In this document: piece after piece, positions 61,902 through 64,000 of the stretch | Layout of the letters: each line of letters begins with the position of its first letter | How positions within the stretch are numbered: the stretch's first letter is position 1 | Origin: an uncultured Odoribacter sp. | GTDB taxonomy: Bacteria; Bacteroidota; Bacteroidia; Bacteroidales; Marinifilaceae | Direction: 5' to 3' | Length of the DNA stretch: 64,000 bases | Assembly (NCBI GenBank): GCA_900544025.1 | Contig: UQTM01000002.1 | Coordinates: 29,334 to 93,333 of the forward strand | Made by a program: the position numbers and the translations under genes | The notes under the pieces: model-generated | Databases searched by the model: none | What the model was told of the DNA's origin: nothing | What the model saw: the letters and a program-made list of their open reading frames with translations, nothing else

Positions 61902-64000
61902 TTATCGTCCCAACTCCTGTAATTTGGTCTTCGCCCGTTCCATCCCCCGATTCGCCGCCCGACGATACCACTTGGCAGCTTCATCCAGATTCTTGGTCAC
62001 CCCGTAACCAAATTCATACAACAAGCCAATGTTAAACTCCCCGTACATATTACCTTGATCAGCCGCTTTCCGATACCACTCCATAGCTTTAGCGTAATCC
62101 TTGGCAATACCATCGCCATCATAATAGATAATTCCCAAACTATTCTGCGCATCACTATTATTCTGTGCCGCCGCTTTTTCAAACCACTGTTTCGCCAAAA
62201 TAATATTCTTCGTTACTCCCCGTCCATCTTGATACATACGCCCCAAATTATACTCTCCATTCGAATTCCCGACATTTGCAGCTTTCCGATACCATTCCAC
62301 CGCTTTCGGAAGATTTACCTCCACCCCCTGCCCGTTCTCACACATAATTCCCAAGCTATTCATGGCATAACCATTTCCATTCTCGGCTGATTTCATATTC
62401 CACTTGTATGCTTCCATATAATTTTGCTCCACCCCTTCTGCATTCTTATACATCCATCCCACCCAGTTTTGAGCGTAATCATCCCCGGCATTTGCGGCTA
62501 TCAAGTAATTCTTCAGTGCTTCTTGAAAATTCTTCTCTTTGTAATATTTATCCGCCTTATCCACGTAATATTTAATCTCCGTCTTGGATAAAGTTGTTCC
62601 CGTATCTGACAGGGTTGCCAGCTTATCCTTGGCATTTTGATACCCTTGATCCGCAGCCTTACGATACCAACGGATCGCCTCATTCACGTCCTTCCCAATA
62701 CCTCTTCCCAGCTCGTACATCAATCCCATATTATATTGCCCGATCATATATCCCTGCTCTGCCGATTTGCGGAACCATTTCACCGCTTCCGATGCATTCA
62801 CATCAACACCAACACCCGCCGAATACATGTACCCCAAACGATTGAGTACCCCCCCATCATTACCCGGAGCTGACAATTTATAATATTTCAATGCCTCCGT
62901 GTAATTCTTTTTATCGTAAAACTCATCCGCCATTTTCTCGTATTCCTTGTACGTCTTGCCGGAAGTAGAACTTGTAGCCGTCCCCGACAATTCCTTTAGT
63001 TTCTCGATAGCCCGATCATATCCTTGATCAGCCGATTTCTGATACCACGTTTTGGCCTCCGCCATATTCTTCTCTATCCCCCAACCATTCTCTCGCATCT
63101 CACCGAAAGAATATTGCCCGTGCATATCACCACCGAGAGCCGACTGTTTATACCATTTCACGGCTTCCTTATGATCCTTCGCAACATCCAACCCACAAAA
63201 ATACATCACCCCCATAAAGTACTGCGCACCCGCATCACCAGCGTCGGCAGCTTTTCGGAACCACGTCATCGCCTCTCGATACTGTTTATCATTATAATAC
63301 TTGTAAGCCTTGCTCTTCCAATCTCCAATTTCACTGGCAGAAGCCGATACACCAACCTCCAGACTGGCCAACTTATCTTTGGCTTTTTGATACCCTTGAT
63401 CAGCCGCTTTCTGATACCATCTCCTAGCCTCCGTCATATTTTTTTCAACCCCGTATCCGTTTTCATACATTTCTGCCAAATAATACTGGCCAAAATCACT
63501 TCCCTGATCCGCAGCTTTTCGATACCATTTCACGGCCTCGGTTTCATCCTTCGTCACACCGAAACCATACCGGTACATGATAGCAAGCCAACTCTGCCCG
63601 GTACTATTCCCTTGCTGGGCTGCCTGCATGAACCATTTGAATGCCTCGTTATAATCCTTCGTCACCCCTTCTCCCGTATAATACGCATCACCCAGATTCA
63701 CCTGCCCGGAAGCATTACCGCCATTTGCTGCCATACGATACCATTTCACCGCCTCTACCGCATTCTCCGTCACCCCAAGTCCTTTTTTGTATATCCACCC
63801 GACCATCGTCGCCGCCCTAGCATTCCCAGCCTCTGCGGCCTGTTTATAATAGGTCAAAGCCGAAGTGTAATTCTTGGCATTGTAATATTTATCTCCTTGC
63901 GCTATCCACTCGCTCGCATTGCCCTCGTTCCTGACCACCGTCTGTTGCTGTTCCCGCAACAAATCCATCGAGGATACGGCAAAATTACCATTTTCTGACT
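61902..64000 (-). CDS. Large Sel1-repeat protein, first srf-cluster gene in the window (5' end outside)
   Basis: At least 698 residues. From ATG 63968 the visible part is almost wholly Sel1/TPR-like repeats (consensus G-A-YNLG-MY--G-GV-KD---A-KWY-KAAD-G). There are four higher-order modules, at about 25-204, 216-328, 343-454 and 468-687. Each opens with a KYY-KNY-EAL-YY helix pair and closes with an AKDKLA-L-type cap. Reading back from 63968, ten more codons (SENGNFAVSS) stay open to the window edge, so the true start is probably beyond 64000. Sel1 arrays bind proteins and often act as adaptors. The stop lies 24 bases before the zinc-ribbon gene. Confidence 0.85.
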   Translation of the reverse strand, partial: SENGNFAVSSMDLLREQQQTVVRNEGNASEWIAQGDKYYNAKNYTSALTYYKQAAEAGNARAATMVGWIYKKGLGVTENAVEAVKWYRMAANGGNASGQVNLGDAYYTGEGVTKDYNEAFKWFMQAAQQGNSTGQSWLAIMYRYGFGVTKDETEAVKWYRKAADQGSDFGQYYLAEMYENGYGVEKNMTEARRWYQKAADQGYQKAKDKLASLEVGVSASASEIGDWKSKAYKYYNDKQYREAMTWFRKAADAGDAGAQYFMGVMYFCGLDVAKDHKEAVKWYKQSALGGDMHGQYSFGEMRENGWGIEKNMAEAKTWYQKSADQGYDRAIEKLKELSGTATSSTSGKTYKEYEKMADEFYDKKNYTEALKYYKLSAPGNDGGVLNRLGYMYSAGVGVDVNASEAVKWFRKSAEQGYMIGQYNMGLMYELGRGIGKDVNEAIRWYRKAADQGYQNAKDKLATLSDTGTTLSKTEIKYYVDKADKYYKEKNFQEALKNYLIAANAGDDYAQNWVGWMYKNAEGVEQNYMEAYKWNMKSAENGNGYAMNSLGIMCENGQGVEVNLPKAVEWYRKAANVGNSNGEYNLGRMYQDGRGVTKNIILAKQWFEKAAAQNNSDAQNSLGIIYYDGDGIAKDYAKAMEWYRKAADQGNMYGEFNIGLLYEFGYGVTKNLDEAAKWYRRAANRGMERAKTKLQELGR

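Noticed and set aside
63024..63998. Plus-strand ORF of 324 codons opposite the Sel1 gene
   Set aside because: It mirrors the regular Sel1 repeats on the other strand; its product is a repetitive His/Pro/Ile-rich sequence with no family pattern. A shadow of the real gene.
48443..64000. srf cluster as a prophage, type VI secretion system or integrative element
   Set aside because: No integrase, transposase, relaxase, phage structural gene, sheath, spike or terminal repeat was seen within the window.

Overview
The window is chromosomal DNA from a Bacteroidales bacterium, most likely of the Odoribacter/Butyricimonas type. The evidence is the gene content (SurA and OstA-like envelope genes, DUF2851, a PorD-type DUF4835 protein, the long form of NusB, a GH110-like glycosidase and a sulfatase) and several promoters of the Bacteroidetes type (TAnnTTTG at about -7). 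The genetic code is standard; TGA is used as an ordinary stop. I saw no tRNA, rRNA, CRISPR array, insertion sequence or integrase.

1-3.5 kb: the end of a cell-wall elongation operon (mreD tail, mrdA/PBP2, rodA) closed by a strong terminator. 3.8-7.3 kb: a calcium-type P-ATPase and a CoA-type Nudix hydrolase, each preceded by a promoter-like element. 7.3-12.6 kb: a minus-strand biotin cluster (small leader protein, bioB, bioA, bioF, bioG, bioC) without bioD. 12.7-16.8 kb: a GH110-like glycosidase translationally coupled to queC, a terminator, then queD-queE. 16.8-20.4 kb: a Ser-type sulfatase and recQ. 20.6-25.8 kb: envelope biogenesis genes (PPIase-like lipoprotein, SurA, MoxR ATPase, OstA-like protein) and a DUF3795 protein. 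25.8-30.5 kb: several envelope proteins of unknown function and DUF2851. 30.5-35.4 kb: formate-tetrahydrofolate ligase, a metallophosphoesterase whose membrane-anchor part is cut by an in-frame TGA, and a Cache/HAMP/PP2C phosphatase. 35.4-44.1 kb: a tightly packed minus-strand run (DUF4835, recN, fabI, exonuclease, dnaB, a 418-residue exported protein, an LTA-synthase-like sulfatase-fold enzyme). 44.4-48.3 kb: nusB, a candidate small RNA, a LOG-family gene and gyrB.

48.4-64 kb, the most unusual part: a minus-strand operon of at least ten genes built around homologues of the 'virulence factors' SrfB and SrfC. In transcription order it encodes a large Sel1-repeat protein (its start lies beyond the window), a proline-rich zinc-ribbon protein, SrfB (Hsp70/actin-like ATPase motifs), a coiled-coil protein, SrfC (P-loop NTPase), a membrane-anchored subtilisin, a membrane protein with a related N-terminal domain and an exported DUF2135-like domain, a zinc-ribbon membrane protein and two exported proteins. 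Most junctions are overlaps or gaps under 25 bases, so this looks like one machine: cytoplasmic nucleotide-driven parts, inner-membrane adaptors joined by similar proline-rich linkers, and exported protease and binding domains. Its function is not known to me.

From about 46 kb onward Glu codon choice shifts from mainly GAA to mainly GAG, in gyrB as well as the srf operon. This suggests a different ancestry, or an assembly join, for the right-hand part.
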